The notes below the pieces were generated by a model. That model was not told the origin of the DNA. It saw only the letters and a list, made by a program, of their open reading frames with translations, and did not search any database. This document shows positions 17,156 to 25,671 of a stretch of 36,601 nucleotides of DNA, one piece after another (position 1 is the stretch's first letter; each line of letters starts with the position of its first letter). A program made the translations under genes and the position numbers. Source of the stretch: an uncultured Nitrosomonas sp. Its GTDB lineage: Bacteria; Pseudomonadota; Gammaproteobacteria; Burkholderiales; Nitrosomonadaceae. Location: assembly GCA_902826055.1 (NCBI GenBank), contig CADEDJ010000032.1, forward strand, positions 1 to 36,601. The letters are read 5' to 3'.

Positions 17156-18049
17156 CTATTTGAGATTGGCCAGGCGTTGTTTGGCCTTTTTTGCAGCATC
17201 GCTGTGTGGATATTTTGCTACTAAATCTTCTAAAGTATGTTTACTCGCCTTGTTGTCACCCATTTCATGCTGACTGCTGGCCATATTCAGAAATGCATCC
17301 GGGGTTTTTGAGCTATCCGGGTATTTTTTAATCAACCGTTGCTGCGCCTCTATCGCCAATTGATAATCCCGCATGGCATAGCGGGCATTACCAATCCAGT
17401 AAGCTGCCCCAGGTGCCAAGTTAGATTGTGGAAAATTTTCCAAAAAGTTTTCAAATTGAGCAATGGCGCTCGCATAATCACCGTTTTTAAAGAAATCGAA
17501 AGCCTCTTTGTAGGCATCGTTTTCGGCTGAACCGGGCGGTAGCAATTCATTGCTCAATACCGCCCCTGAATCAGATTGCACCGCAGCAATTTTCTCTTCT
17601 GCTGGCGCATACTCCGACATGACATCAGCGGATGGAGAGGTTATCGGCTCATGAGCAGGTGGTGTCACCATACTCTGTGGTGAACTCTTCGGGCTTGTGT
17701 GCGTGGCCGGTGTCCGTTTATTAGGTTGCTCGATGTCACGCAGCCGGTTATCCAAATCAATATAGAAATCACGCTGACGCTTTTGCAGCAACGAATTATC
17801 GTTACTGAGCATTTCTATTTGTCCGTTTAACTTACCAAACTCCATACCGAGTGTTTCAACTTGAGTATAAAGCTGAAGTAATGCCTGGCTATTCAACGCC
17901 TGCTCCATCTTCGCAATACGCGCCTCCATCTCGTTGATTTGTTGACGTAGAGCGCGAATTTGTTCACGTGCCTCATCATCGCCAAACAGTGCTGCATAAC
18001 TGACGTTACAACTCATAAACAACATTAGAAAGAAAGCGCGTATCAGCAT
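17156..18049 (-). CDS. cpoB: Cell division coordinator CpoB (YbgF), Tol-Pal associated
   Basis: Periplasmic protein that links peptidoglycan synthesis with outer-membrane constriction through TolA and PBP1B. Residues 1-19 are a signal peptide ending VSYA. A coiled coil follows (about 25-110; REQIRALRQQINEMEARIAKME), then a Pro/Ser-rich linker, then TPR-type repeats from about 180 (AYKEAFDFFKNGDYASAIAQF, NFPQSNLAPGAAYWIGNA) to the end. This is the standard trimerisation-plus-TPR layout. It begins 2 bp after the pal stop codon, as in most Tol-Pal operons. Confidence 0.95.
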   Translation of the reverse strand: MLIRAFFLMLFMSCNVSYAALFGDDEAREQIRALRQQINEMEARIAKMEQALNSQALLQLYTQVETLGMEFGKLNGQIEMLSNDNSLLQKRQRDFYIDLDNRLRDIEQPNKRTPATHTSPKSSPQSMVTPPAHEPITSPSADVMSEYAPAEEKIAAVQSDSGAVLSNELLPPGSAENDAYKEAFDFFKNGDYASAIAQFENFLENFPQSNLAPGAAYWIGNARYAMRDYQLAIEAQQRLIKKYPDSSKTPDAFLNMASSQHEMGDNKASKHTLEDLVAKYPHSDAAKKAKQRLANLK

Positions 18050-18051
18050 CT

Positions 18052-18570
18052 TTACTCACCTCGATAAATAATATCCGTACGACGATTCTGACTCCAGGTA
18101 GATTCACCGTGTCCCACAGCGCGCGGCTTTTCTTCCCCCAAACTGACAGCTTCAATTTGCTCATCGCGAGCACCTGCCAATGTCATCATATTTTTTACAC
18201 TATCGGCGCGACGCTGCCCTAACGCAAGATTGTACTCACGGCTGCCGCGATCATCGGTATTGCCTTGTAAAATCACGCTCGCATCCGCGTTATCACGTAA
18301 GAATCTGGCATGAGACAACACTAACTCTCTATATTCACTTTTAACGGTATAGCTATCATAATCGTAATAAACACTCCGCTGCGACAAGATACTATTGGGA
18401 TCTTGTAACTGACTGAAATAGCCCGGCCTGCCTGAACCCGACCCCATCAAGTCACTACCACCACTTCCCGCACCTGCACCCCCAGTTAAGTCCTCAGTTT
18501 CAGGTTGCGTGGTTTGACTGGCACATGCAGATAACAGGACGATTAATGAAACACCCAGTAATTTTCTCAT
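18052..18570 (-). CDS. pal: Peptidoglycan-associated lipoprotein Pal
   Basis: Outer-membrane lipoprotein that binds peptidoglycan and TolB, holding the outer membrane to the wall. The start is the ATG at 18570, preceded by AAGGAG; the frame extends further upstream but the ribosome site and signal peptide (KLLGVSLIVLLSAC, lipobox LSAC) decide it, giving 172 residues. After a Gly/Ser-rich linker, the OmpA-like domain has VYYDYDSYTV, LQGNTDDRGSREYNLALGQRRA and the end WSQNRRTDIIYRGE, including the residues that hold diaminopimelate. It follows tolB and precedes cpoB. Confidence 0.97.
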   Translation of the reverse strand: MRKLLGVSLIVLLSACASQTTQPETEDLTGGAGAGSGGSDLMGSGSGRPGYFSQLQDPNSILSQRSVYYDYDSYTVKSEYRELVLSHARFLRDNADASVILQGNTDDRGSREYNLALGQRRADSVKNMMTLAGARDEQIEAVSLGEEKPRAVGHGESTWSQNRRTDIIYRGE

Positions 18571-18608
18571 CTTAAGCTCCTTGTCATTAAAAATTTGTGT
18601 TAATTCCG

Positions 18609-19904
18609 TTACTTCCACTTGGGCAGTGGACCCCATGCCGGCTCTCTGATATCACCTGTTTGAACTGTGAGATGCTGTCTCGTCTGTCCATCCCTGGAAA
18701 CAGCGGATAATATACCACGCCCGTCGATTTCAGTTGCATACAAGATCATCTTGCCATTCGGGGCAAAACTGGGTGATTCATCAAATTTGGAATTCGTCAA
18801 TATCTGTACCTGACGTGAGCCAATTTCCTGTACCGCCACATTGAATTGATTGTTGTTACGATGAATGAAAGTAAAGCTTTTGCCATCCTGACTAAAATCG
18901 GGACTGACATTATAACTGCCCTCGAAAGTCAACCGTTCTGCAGTATTGTTCTCAGAAGTGGATACCGGCATACGATAAATTTGTGGACTGCCCCCCCGAT
19001 CAGAAGTGAAGATAATCGACCGGCCGTCAGGAGAAAAATTGGGTTCAGTATCAATACCTGAACTTCTACTAAGCCTTTGCAAACCACTGCCATCCGCATT
19101 GATCAGGAAAATTTGCGATCCCCCTTGCCCTGTCAATACCACAGCAAGCTTCCTGCCGTCCGGTGACCAAGTAGGGGCACTATTGCTGCCTTTAAAGCTG
19201 GCGACCGCTCTACGCTCACGAGTTGTCAATGTTTGTACGTAAACAATTGGCTTTTTATTTTCAAACGATACATAGGCTAATTGGGTACCATCCGGTGACC
19301 AGGCTGGGGAAATGATGGGCTCTGTATATTCAATAATGGATTGCGCGTTATAACCATCCGCGTCAGCAACCTGCAGTGCATACTTGTTACCGCGTTTCAA
19401 TACATAAGCAATACGTGTGCTAAACACGCCCACATCCCCGGTTAACGCTTCATAAATGACATCAGCAATACGGTGCGCGGCGGTACGCAATTGTGTTGCC
19501 GGAACAGTGATCGCCAGTCCCGTTAATTGCGTTCTTTTGGCAACATCCATCAAGCGGAATTGAATTTCTATTTGATCGCTCGATAAAGCGATTACGCGGC
19601 CAATCACCAATGCATTCGCGCCACGATTAACCCAGTTTGCATAATCAACATCAGCAGGCACGTGAGGCGAGAGCCCGGAAGGATCGACCAAACGGAACAA
19701 GCCGGTACGCTGCAAATCAGCGCCTATGATCGATGTAATGCCTTGCTGCAGTTTATTCTCTTCAGCAAATGGAACGATAGCAATGGGTATGCGTGAAGCC
19801 CCGCCACCAAAAATTTCTATATTCAATTGTGCGTACAGGGGCGTACTCAACCACCACACTATAATGAACAAATAACGGATTTGTTTTAACCAGTGAGTCG
19901 ACAT
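18609..19904 (-). CDS. tolB: Tol-Pal system beta-propeller protein TolB
   Basis: Periplasmic beta-propeller that binds Pal and TolA. A signal peptide (KQIRYLFIIVWWLSTPLYA) precedes the mature start QLNIEIFGG. An N-terminal alpha/beta domain follows, then six repeats of the type SPAWSPDGTQLAYVS, APTWSPDGRKLAVV and EPNFSPDGRSIIFTSDRGG. Start choice is uncertain: the ATG at 19904 gives a normal signal peptide but has no clear ribosome site, while an ATG at 19955 overlaps the tolA stop as ATGA, which would suit translational coupling but adds 17 hydrophobic residues. Confidence 0.95.
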   Translation of the reverse strand: MSTHWLKQIRYLFIIVWWLSTPLYAQLNIEIFGGGASRIPIAIVPFAEENKLQQGITSIIGADLQRTGLFRLVDPSGLSPHVPADVDYANWVNRGANALVIGRVIALSSDQIEIQFRLMDVAKRTQLTGLAITVPATQLRTAAHRIADVIYEALTGDVGVFSTRIAYVLKRGNKYALQVADADGYNAQSIIEYTEPIISPAWSPDGTQLAYVSFENKKPIVYVQTLTTRERRAVASFKGSNSAPTWSPDGRKLAVVLTGQGGSQIFLINADGSGLQRLSRSSGIDTEPNFSPDGRSIIFTSDRGGSPQIYRMPVSTSENNTAERLTFEGSYNVSPDFSQDGKSFTFIHRNNNQFNVAVQEIGSRQVQILTNSKFDESPSFAPNGKMILYATEIDGRGILSAVSRDGQTRQHLTVQTGDIREPAWGPLPKWK

Positions 19905-19951
19905 AAATATGAAACTGTTAGAAATCAAAAAAAGTTTACTGATTATAGCAA

Positions 19952-20905
19952 TCATTCACGATAATGAACGGTAATATTCAAGTTGCGAAACTCGTTAAAT
20001 AATGCCGGATCAGGTGGCAGCGGCAACGGCTTGGACAAAAAGATCGCACGCTCGACAGCACTGTCAAATGCTACATAGCCGCTACTCCTGCTTAATCTGA
20101 CATCTAAAATATCTCCACCTGGCAACAACGTGACACTGAATTCAACCACTGGATTTCCTGGCAAATCAGGCGGCATAACAATCCTGCTCCTGATTTTGGC
20201 AAGAATCATGGCCTTATATTTCGAAATTTCATTGGTTATCTGATTTCTCGCGGCAGCTTGTTGTGCAGCACGCTTAGCTTCGGCTTCCCGCTGCGCCTTG
20301 GCTTCTTGTTCACGTTGCCGTTGTGCTGCTTGCTCTTTTTCCTTCTGTTTTTGCAATTCTTTCTGTTTTTCAAGTTCCTTTTGCTTTTCTAGCTCTTTCT
20401 GTTTTTCGAGTTCTTGTTTTTTCTCTAATTCTTTCTTTTTCTCGAGTTCTTTCTGTTTTTCAAGCTCTTTAAGGCGCTCCTGCTCTTTCACCTTTTCTTG
20501 TTCTTTTTTCTTTTGTTCTTGTAGATCCGGAGGAGGTTCTTTCACGGGTTCAGGTTTCTGCTTAACCGCAATATCGGGCTTCTTAACTGGCGGTTCCGCA
20601 ATGGCTTTTTGCGGCACAGGCTTGGGCGGTTCCGGTTTAGGCGGTTGCGGTTCTATTTTAGGTTTGACAGGCTCTTGAACGGGAACAGATTGTTTAGGTT
20701 GCGGTTGAGATTTAACCGGCTCTTGAATCGGCTTTGGCAATTCAGTCCAGATATCCACAATCATGCCTTCTGGCGGATGATCCTTCCAATTCAAGCCAAA
20801 AACCAGCAATGCTACAAAAAACAAATGTACAAAAACAGCCAGCGCACCTGCCAGTGCTGATTTAGGTTCGGAATGCGGAGAATTGCGTATGATGCTCGCG
20901 TTCAT
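19952..20905 (-). CDS. tolA: Energy-transducing protein TolA
   Basis: Links the TolQR motor in the inner membrane to TolB/Pal. It has a transmembrane segment near residues 18-40 (ALAVFVHLFFVALLVFGL), a Pro/Lys-rich stretch, and a long helical arm of repeated KELEKQ-type units (about 130-225). The C-terminal globular domain (about 230-317) contains SVTLLPGGDILDVRLSRSSGY and ends NITVHYRE, the TonB/TolA C-terminal fold. At 317 residues it is shorter than the E. coli protein (421), mainly in the arm. The arm is repetitive in DNA as well. It overlaps the alternative tolB start by ATGA. Confidence 0.95.
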   Translation of the reverse strand: MNASIIRNSPHSEPKSALAGALAVFVHLFFVALLVFGLNWKDHPPEGMIVDIWTELPKPIQEPVKSQPQPKQSVPVQEPVKPKIEPQPPKPEPPKPVPQKAIAEPPVKKPDIAVKQKPEPVKEPPPDLQEQKKKEQEKVKEQERLKELEKQKELEKKKELEKKQELEKQKELEKQKELEKQKELQKQKEKEQAAQRQREQEAKAQREAEAKRAAQQAAARNQITNEISKYKAMILAKIRSRIVMPPDLPGNPVVEFSVTLLPGGDILDVRLSRSSGYVAFDSAVERAIFLSKPLPLPPDPALFNEFRNLNITVHYRE

Positions 20906-20918
20906 CAGTACTAGCTAT

Positions 20919-21332
20919 TCATTTCTGCTGCGCCAGCAAACCCACTTTCTGCACTTGGTTTTGCTGCAAAATATCCATCACTTTAATGACTTCTTCGTAA
21001 CGGACACTTTTATCCGCTGCGATTACGACAGGTTGCTGTGCGTTCTGCGCCTGCTTTTGCTTGATCGCTTCGATCAATTGATTACGATCCACTTTCTGCT
21101 CTACCGCTGACTTTTCCCGATCCCGCAATGTCAAACTGCCATCGACTTTAATAATCACTTCCATAGGCATAGCTGGCGTTGCTAAAGACTTGCCAATCTG
21201 CGGTAGTTCAATCTGACCATGATTGATCATCGGTGCCGTCACCATAAAAATAATCAGTAATACCAGCATCACATCAATATAAGGCACTACATTGATTTCA
21301 TTCATTAATCGATGTTTGGCACGACGCGCCAT
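20919..21332 (-). CDS. tolR: Tol-Pal motor protein TolR
   Basis: ExbD/TolR-family inner-membrane protein. The single transmembrane helix begins [18 protein letters not shown], including the conserved Asp of the proton path (PYIDVML). The periplasmic domain ends with [19 protein letters not shown], a conserved family segment. At 137 residues it is of normal length. It lies between tolQ and tolA with short gaps of 19 and 13 bp. Confidence 0.97.
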   Translation of the reverse strand: MARRAKHRLMNEINVVPYIDVMLVLLIIFMVTAPMINHGQIELPQIGKSLATPAMPMEVIIKVDGSLTLRDREKSAVEQKVDRNQLIEAIKQKQAQNAQQPVVIAADKSVRYEEVIKVMDILQQNQVQKVGLLAQQK

Positions 21333-21351
21333 AAATTCTCCTCAATCCTGT

Positions 21352-22032
21352 TTATCCAGCAGCGCGCCGTTGCAGCACGTTGGACAATTCTTCCATAAAA
21401 CTTTCAAACCGCGTTGCCAATTGATCCGTCCGGCTGGCGTAACGATTGTATGCAACCACTGCAGGAATTGCCGCAAACAATCCCATCGCTGTTGCAATCA
21501 GCGCCTCAGCAATTCCCGGCGCGACATGCGCGATGGTTGCTTGTGTAACGCTGGATAAACTTCGGAATGAATTCATTATCCCCCATACGGTTCCCAACAA
21601 TCCGATATATGGGCTAACTGACCCCACAGTCGCTAAAAATGACAGATGCGATTCCAGATAATCCATTTCCCGTTGATAAGTTGCACGCATGGCTCTGCGC
21701 GTACTTTCCATCACCGCCTCAAGGTCAGATCCTGCGGGATGTTTATTAAATTCGCTAAATCCGGCTGCAAAAATACGCTCCAGACTGCCCGATTCGTAAC
21801 GCGAATTTATCGTACGTTGATAAAGCGCATTCATATCGGCGCCGCGCCAGAAAATATCTTCAAACTCATCAGTCTTCTTTATTTCATAGCGAATAACAAA
21901 TAATTTACGAAAAATATACCACCAAGACAAAAGTGAAATCATCACTAAAATCAGCATCACCAATTGCACCAATAGGCTGGCGCTACTGATTAAATGCAGA
22001 AAAGACATATCCTGCGTTACTGTTGTATTCAT
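21352..22032 (-). CDS. tolQ: Tol-Pal motor channel protein TolQ
   Basis: MotA/TolQ/ExbB-family proton-channel subunit with three transmembrane helices. The first lies near residues 15-37 (LLVQLVMLILVMISLLSWW), and the later two are at about 135-200. The conserved GLLGTVWGIMNSF and GIAEALIATAMGLFAAIPAVV segments are intact, as is the tail AYNRYASRTDQLA. At 226 residues the length is normal. Its ATG overlaps the ybgC stop by four bases (ATGA), indicating translational coupling. Confidence 0.97.
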   Translation of the reverse strand: MNTTVTQDMSFLHLISSASLLVQLVMLILVMISLLSWWYIFRKLFVIRYEIKKTDEFEDIFWRGADMNALYQRTINSRYESGSLERIFAAGFSEFNKHPAGSDLEAVMESTRRAMRATYQREMDYLESHLSFLATVGSVSPYIGLLGTVWGIMNSFRSLSSVTQATIAHVAPGIAEALIATAMGLFAAIPAVVAYNRYASRTDQLATRFESFMEELSNVLQRRAAG

Positions 22033-22439
22033 ACGGGTTTCCTAATTCTTTCACGTAATGGCATAGGAATACTGATTGGCTTCAGCGTTTCTGTACCGAC
22101 ACACACCACATGAACCGTGGCACTTACTAATTTGACTTGAGCACATAAAATTTCCTGAAATAACGCAATGCGGCTCCTGCCTATTTCCTTGACCGTTACT
22201 GTCACATTCAACAAATCATCCAATACTGCAGGCTTAACATATTGAATTTCAAGCGAACGGATCATAAACAATACGTTGTGAATTTCAGCCAGCAATTTTA
22301 CATTAAACCCTAGTTCCCTGAGCCATTCATAGCGTGCACGCTCCATAAAATTAAGATAATTCGAATGATAAACCACCCCACCAGCATCCGTATCTTGATA
22401 ATAGACGCGAACAGGCAATGAGAAGTTATTGATTAACAT
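22029..22439 (-). CDS. ybgC: Tol-Pal-associated acyl-CoA thioesterase YbgC
   Basis: Hotdog-fold thioesterase, the usual first gene of the Tol-Pal operon; it acts on acyl-CoA or acyl-ACP, possibly in phospholipid metabolism. The family signature VYYQDTDAGGVVYHSNYL with the catalytic Asp is present, followed by NFMERARYEWLRELGF. The start is the ATG at 22439 (MLINNFSLPVRV), giving 136 residues, the normal length; the frame extends into cysM but that part has no family match. It begins 34 bp after the cysM stop. Confidence 0.94.
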   Translation of the reverse strand: MLINNFSLPVRVYYQDTDAGGVVYHSNYLNFMERARYEWLRELGFNVKLLAEIHNVLFMIRSLEIQYVKPAVLDDLLNVTVTVKEIGRSRIALFQEILCAQVKLVSATVHVVCVGTETLKPISIPMPLRERIRKPV

Positions 22440-22473
22440 ACTGTATAAATGATTATTTTTAATGCGCCTTTTA

Positions 22474-23361
22474 TTATGCAGGAAAAACACCGGTCGACAA
22501 ATAACGATCACCGCGATCACACACAATAAATACAATCACTGCATTTTCAACCTGAGCGGAAACACGAAGTGCCGCTACCAAAGCGCCACCAGAAGAAATA
22601 CCTGCAAAAATTCCCTCCTCACACGCTAATCGACGCGTAAAATCTTCAGCTTCATTTTGCGAGACATACAACAACTGGTCCACGCGTTCTGCTTCATAAA
22701 TCTTAGGTAAATAAGCCGGAGACCATTTGCGAATACCGGGAATTTGTGAGCCTTCTTCCGGCTGTACACCAATCACCCTTATCGCCGATCGCTGTTCTTT
22801 GAAAAATCTTGAGCACCCCATGATTGTCCCAGTAGTTCCCATGCTACTGACAAAATGAGTAATTTTTCCATCGGTATCACGCCAGATTTCTGGTGCAGTC
22901 CCCTCATAATGAGCCAACGGATTATCAGAATTAGCAAATTGATTAAGAATAGCCCCCCGCCCTTCATCACGCATTTTTTCCGCTACGTCACGCGCATGTT
23001 CCATACCACCCGACTTGGGTGTCAAAATTAACTCTGCACCATACGCTCGCATGGATTGCCGCCGCTCTATGCTAAGATTATCCGGCATAATCAATATCAT
23101 GCGATAACCCATTACGGCAGCAGCCATTGCCAACGCAATGCCGGTATTACCGCTGGTTGCTTCGATCAGCGTATCCCCAGGTTTAATTTCTCCTCGTAGT
23201 TGCGCATGAGAAATCATCGACAAAGCAGGCCGATCTTTAACTGAACCAGCGGGATTATTACCTTCCAGCTTAGCAAGAATTATGTTTGATGTTACGCCCG
23301 GCAGGTGCTTGAGTTTTACTAATGGGGTATTACCGACAAAATTCTCAATGGTTTTATACAT
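22474..23361 (-). CDS. cysM: Cysteine synthase B (O-acetylserine sulfhydrylase) CysM
   Basis: PLP enzyme making cysteine from O-acetylserine and sulfide or thiosulfate. The PLP lysine is K42 in NPAGSVKDRPA; the substrate loop is EATSGNTGIALAMAAA, and the phosphate-binding loop is SSMGTTGTIMG. The residues near the end, GIFAGISSGGALVAAL and IVCDRGDRYLSTGVF, favour CysM over CysK. The ATG at 23361 (MYKTIENFVGNTPLV) is chosen over a GTG three codons earlier. It lies 34 bp before ybgC and may be cotranscribed with the Tol-Pal genes. Confidence 0.93.
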   Translation of the reverse strand: MYKTIENFVGNTPLVKLKHLPGVTSNIILAKLEGNNPAGSVKDRPALSMISHAQLRGEIKPGDTLIEATSGNTGIALAMAAAVMGYRMILIMPDNLSIERRQSMRAYGAELILTPKSGGMEHARDVAEKMRDEGRGAILNQFANSDNPLAHYEGTAPEIWRDTDGKITHFVSSMGTTGTIMGCSRFFKEQRSAIRVIGVQPEEGSQIPGIRKWSPAYLPKIYEAERVDQLLYVSQNEAEDFTRRLACEEGIFAGISSGGALVAALRVSAQVENAVIVFIVCDRGDRYLSTGVFPA

Positions 23362-23431
23362 AACACACACTTTATAATCTTTTGTTTGAGAGTATCACAT
23401 AAGCGTTCCTGAATAAAACTACTGGAATCAC

Positions 23432-23477
23432 CCAAATAAAAACCCCTCTGAAATTACTCAGAGGGGTTTTTATTTGG
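23432..23477. terminator. Perfect 20-bp hairpin between comEA-like gene and cysM
   Basis: The stem CCAAATAAAAACCCCTCTGA (23432-23451) pairs perfectly with 23458-23477 around a 6-base loop. GGGG followed by TTTTTATTT occurs on both strands. It lies 23 bp after the comEA stop on the minus strand, so it is an intrinsic terminator for that gene and separates it from cysM, which therefore needs its own promoter. Confidence 0.9.
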
Positions 23478-23499
23478 AAAGCTTTCTTAAAACGATGGA

Positions 23500-23787
23500 C
23501 TACTCTTGTTTAGCTGCAGCTTCCTTATTTTTTTCAACTTCAACTTCAATTTCATCACGAAGCTGCTTAATTGTCGCAGATCCAATACCAGCAACCTTTT
23601 GCAGATCATCTACAGAAGCAAAGGAACCATTTTTCTCACGATACTCAATAATCGCCTTTGCTTTGGCAGGGCCAATCCCTTGCAGAGCTTCGAGTTCAGC
23701 TTGCGAAGCTGTATTGAGATTTACTGCTGCAAATGTAGAACCGGAAAACAGAAATGTCAGCATCATAATGAAAAAATTTTTTCTCAT
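23500..23787 (-). CDS. Secreted ComEA-type helix-hairpin-helix protein
   Basis: A 95-residue protein with a signal peptide (KNFFIMMLTFLFSGSTFA) and a mature start AAVNLNTASQAELEALQGIGPAKAKAII, the ComEA helix-hairpin-helix fold. A second hairpin is VAGIGSATIKQL, followed by a charged Glu/Lys-rich tail. Short ComEA proteins of this kind bind double-stranded DNA in the periplasm during natural transformation in several proteobacteria. That function is probable but untested here, and no other competence gene is in the window. The ribosome site AAGGAG precedes the ATG and the gene ends at a strong terminator, so it is likely a single-gene unit. Confidence 0.9.
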   Translation of the reverse strand: MRKNFFIMMLTFLFSGSTFAAVNLNTASQAELEALQGIGPAKAKAIIEYREKNGSFASVDDLQKVAGIGSATIKQLRDEIEVEVEKNKEAAAKQE

Positions 23788-23982
23788 AACTTCTCCTTAT
23801 AGAAAACCTAAGCACAAAATATTCAAGTGCTTCAGTAGTGGTTATAAAAATACCTGCAATACAACTTGTTAAAAAGATTATATATACAAGCTTAGGCTTT
23901 ATCGGATAGTGAAAAAACTTAATGAATAGGACATGAATACCAAATGGCAATGCCAATGACGTGGAATAACAGGCTAAATCGT

Positions 23983-25635
23983 TCAAGCATTGCGAAAACG
24001 GGAATGTTTAACAATTAAAATAGTTATTAGCGGTAACACAAAACCAATAATTGTTACCGCAATCAATAAATGTCCTAATTCGCTGTAATCGGCGGGAACA
24101 GTAACCTGTCCAGTAATTGCATCTGTAACTTCGCGTTTTACTTCATACAATTGATTCAAATACTTGGTTCCCAATTGTGAAGCGGATAATGCCAAATTAG
24201 TAAAAGATGCCATCACTGCAAAAAAAGTAGCTTTAAGCTTTTCGGGCGCCGAATTGGCAATCCAAGCCAGCATCGGAATCATGGCAATCTGACCTAAGGG
24301 GGATTCCAATGCAGTATCGATCAGCACAATGAACCGAGCATCGACCACTCCGCCCGTAACTGCCGCAGTCCATTCATGTAAACCAAAGTACATACCCACG
24401 ATAGGCAGCGATAAACAAGTGCCTACAACGGTAAGAAAACCGATGATGTATGCAATCGAACGCTCAGCCATAAAACGGCGAAAAATAAACATACCGAATA
24501 GTGTCAAAACAGCGCCAACCAATGACAATACTGCTAAAAACTGCTGATCAAAGCCCAATGTATCAATCATCCACCAGGTAGAACCCGCACCTGGTCCAGG
24601 AATGGCTCGAAACACGAAAATCATGATTGCAGTACCGACCAATACATTACGAGCTTCAGGTTCGAGCTCACCGGTTAATCGCCACATTAGAAATACGATA
24701 ATCGCCATAGAGATAACAAAAACGATCTCTTCTGCGCCAGACATGCCACTCATACCTATACTCAGCGACATAAGCGTAAATGCCAGCCCGCCACCGAGAA
24801 TCCACCAATTCACGGCTGGTGTCTCCACGTGCATGCCCAGTAACGCGTCAACTTCATGTCGACTACGTCCCAATGCAAAAAAGCGCTTGCGCTCACGCCG
24901 CTGTAGCCAAGCGGCAAAAACCACACCAAAAATGGAAATAAACGGAATGATTAAGGCCAACTCGTATATTAGTAAATAGACCGCTTCTTTGTCAGAATCA
25001 GACATTGATCCAGCATCGCGCAGTAAGAAAACATTGGCTATCGAAACCAGCACGCCACCACCGATAATCGCGACACGCCCGAGCGTCTGCATCGTAACAT
25101 GCATGAGTTTACGTTTTTTCGTATCCAATTTATTACCGTTCTCATCCACACGTGGTACTGCTTCAACAGTCATAGCATCAGCAACCACATCTTGCAGCAC
25201 ATAACCGATCGGTGCAAGCAAAGCCGATAACACATACCAGGTTTCTATTGGCGCCATCGCAGCCATTGCTTCGGTATGCCCTAATAATCCGATCATAATG
25301 ACAAGACTCACCGTAATCAGGCCGGCTCCCAAATAAACTAACAGACTTTTCCAACGCCATATCAGATCAACCAGATGCCCTAATGGCATTTTTAACGCCC
25401 ATGGCAACATCATCCAAAATCCAAGCATAGCTAAGAACTCAGCTGAAAGCCCCAACTTCTCCTTTACATAAAATGTACCAACAATACCAGTCAACCCTGA
25501 AATACCTGCAGCGACATAAACCATCAGCGGCGGTAAATACGACAATCGCATTTCCCGCCCCAAGGCAAGAATATTCGCGCTAAACCACTGCGCGATTACA
25601 ATTAATAATCCGCTGGAAGGTAATAGATTCTTCAT
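23983..25635 (-). CDS. MFS transporter, BT1/folate-biopterin-like
   Basis: A 550-residue protein with about twelve predicted membrane segments. GTFYVKEKLGLSAEFLAMLGF followed by PWALKMPLGHLVDLIWRWK, and IANSAPEKLKATFFAVMASFTNLALSASQL, resemble the folate-biopterin transporter (BT1) branch of the major facilitator superfamily. The substrate is unknown and I do not claim folate. It is 36 bp downstream of the HtrA-type protease gene on the same strand, so the two are probably cotranscribed. The ribosome site is weak. Confidence 0.75.
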   Translation of the reverse strand: MKNLLPSSGLLIVIAQWFSANILALGREMRLSYLPPLMVYVAAGISGLTGIVGTFYVKEKLGLSAEFLAMLGFWMMLPWALKMPLGHLVDLIWRWKSLLVYLGAGLITVSLVIMIGLLGHTEAMAAMAPIETWYVLSALLAPIGYVLQDVVADAMTVEAVPRVDENGNKLDTKKRKLMHVTMQTLGRVAIIGGGVLVSIANVFLLRDAGSMSDSDKEAVYLLIYELALIIPFISIFGVVFAAWLQRRERKRFFALGRSRHEVDALLGMHVETPAVNWWILGGGLAFTLMSLSIGMSGMSGAEEIVFVISMAIIVFLMWRLTGELEPEARNVLVGTAIMIFVFRAIPGPGAGSTWWMIDTLGFDQQFLAVLSLVGAVLTLFGMFIFRRFMAERSIAYIIGFLTVVGTCLSLPIVGMYFGLHEWTAAVTGGVVDARFIVLIDTALESPLGQIAMIPMLAWIANSAPEKLKATFFAVMASFTNLALSASQLGTKYLNQLYEVKREVTDAITGQVTVPADYSELGHLLIAVTIIGFVLPLITILIVKHSRFRNA

Positions 25636-25671
25636 AAATTGTCTGTTTCAGCTATGAAATTTTGAATAGAA

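Noticed and set aside
20298..20678. Cys/Ser/Phe-rich frame opposite tolA
   Set aside because: It is a shadow of the KELEKQ repeat arm of TolA read on the other strand.
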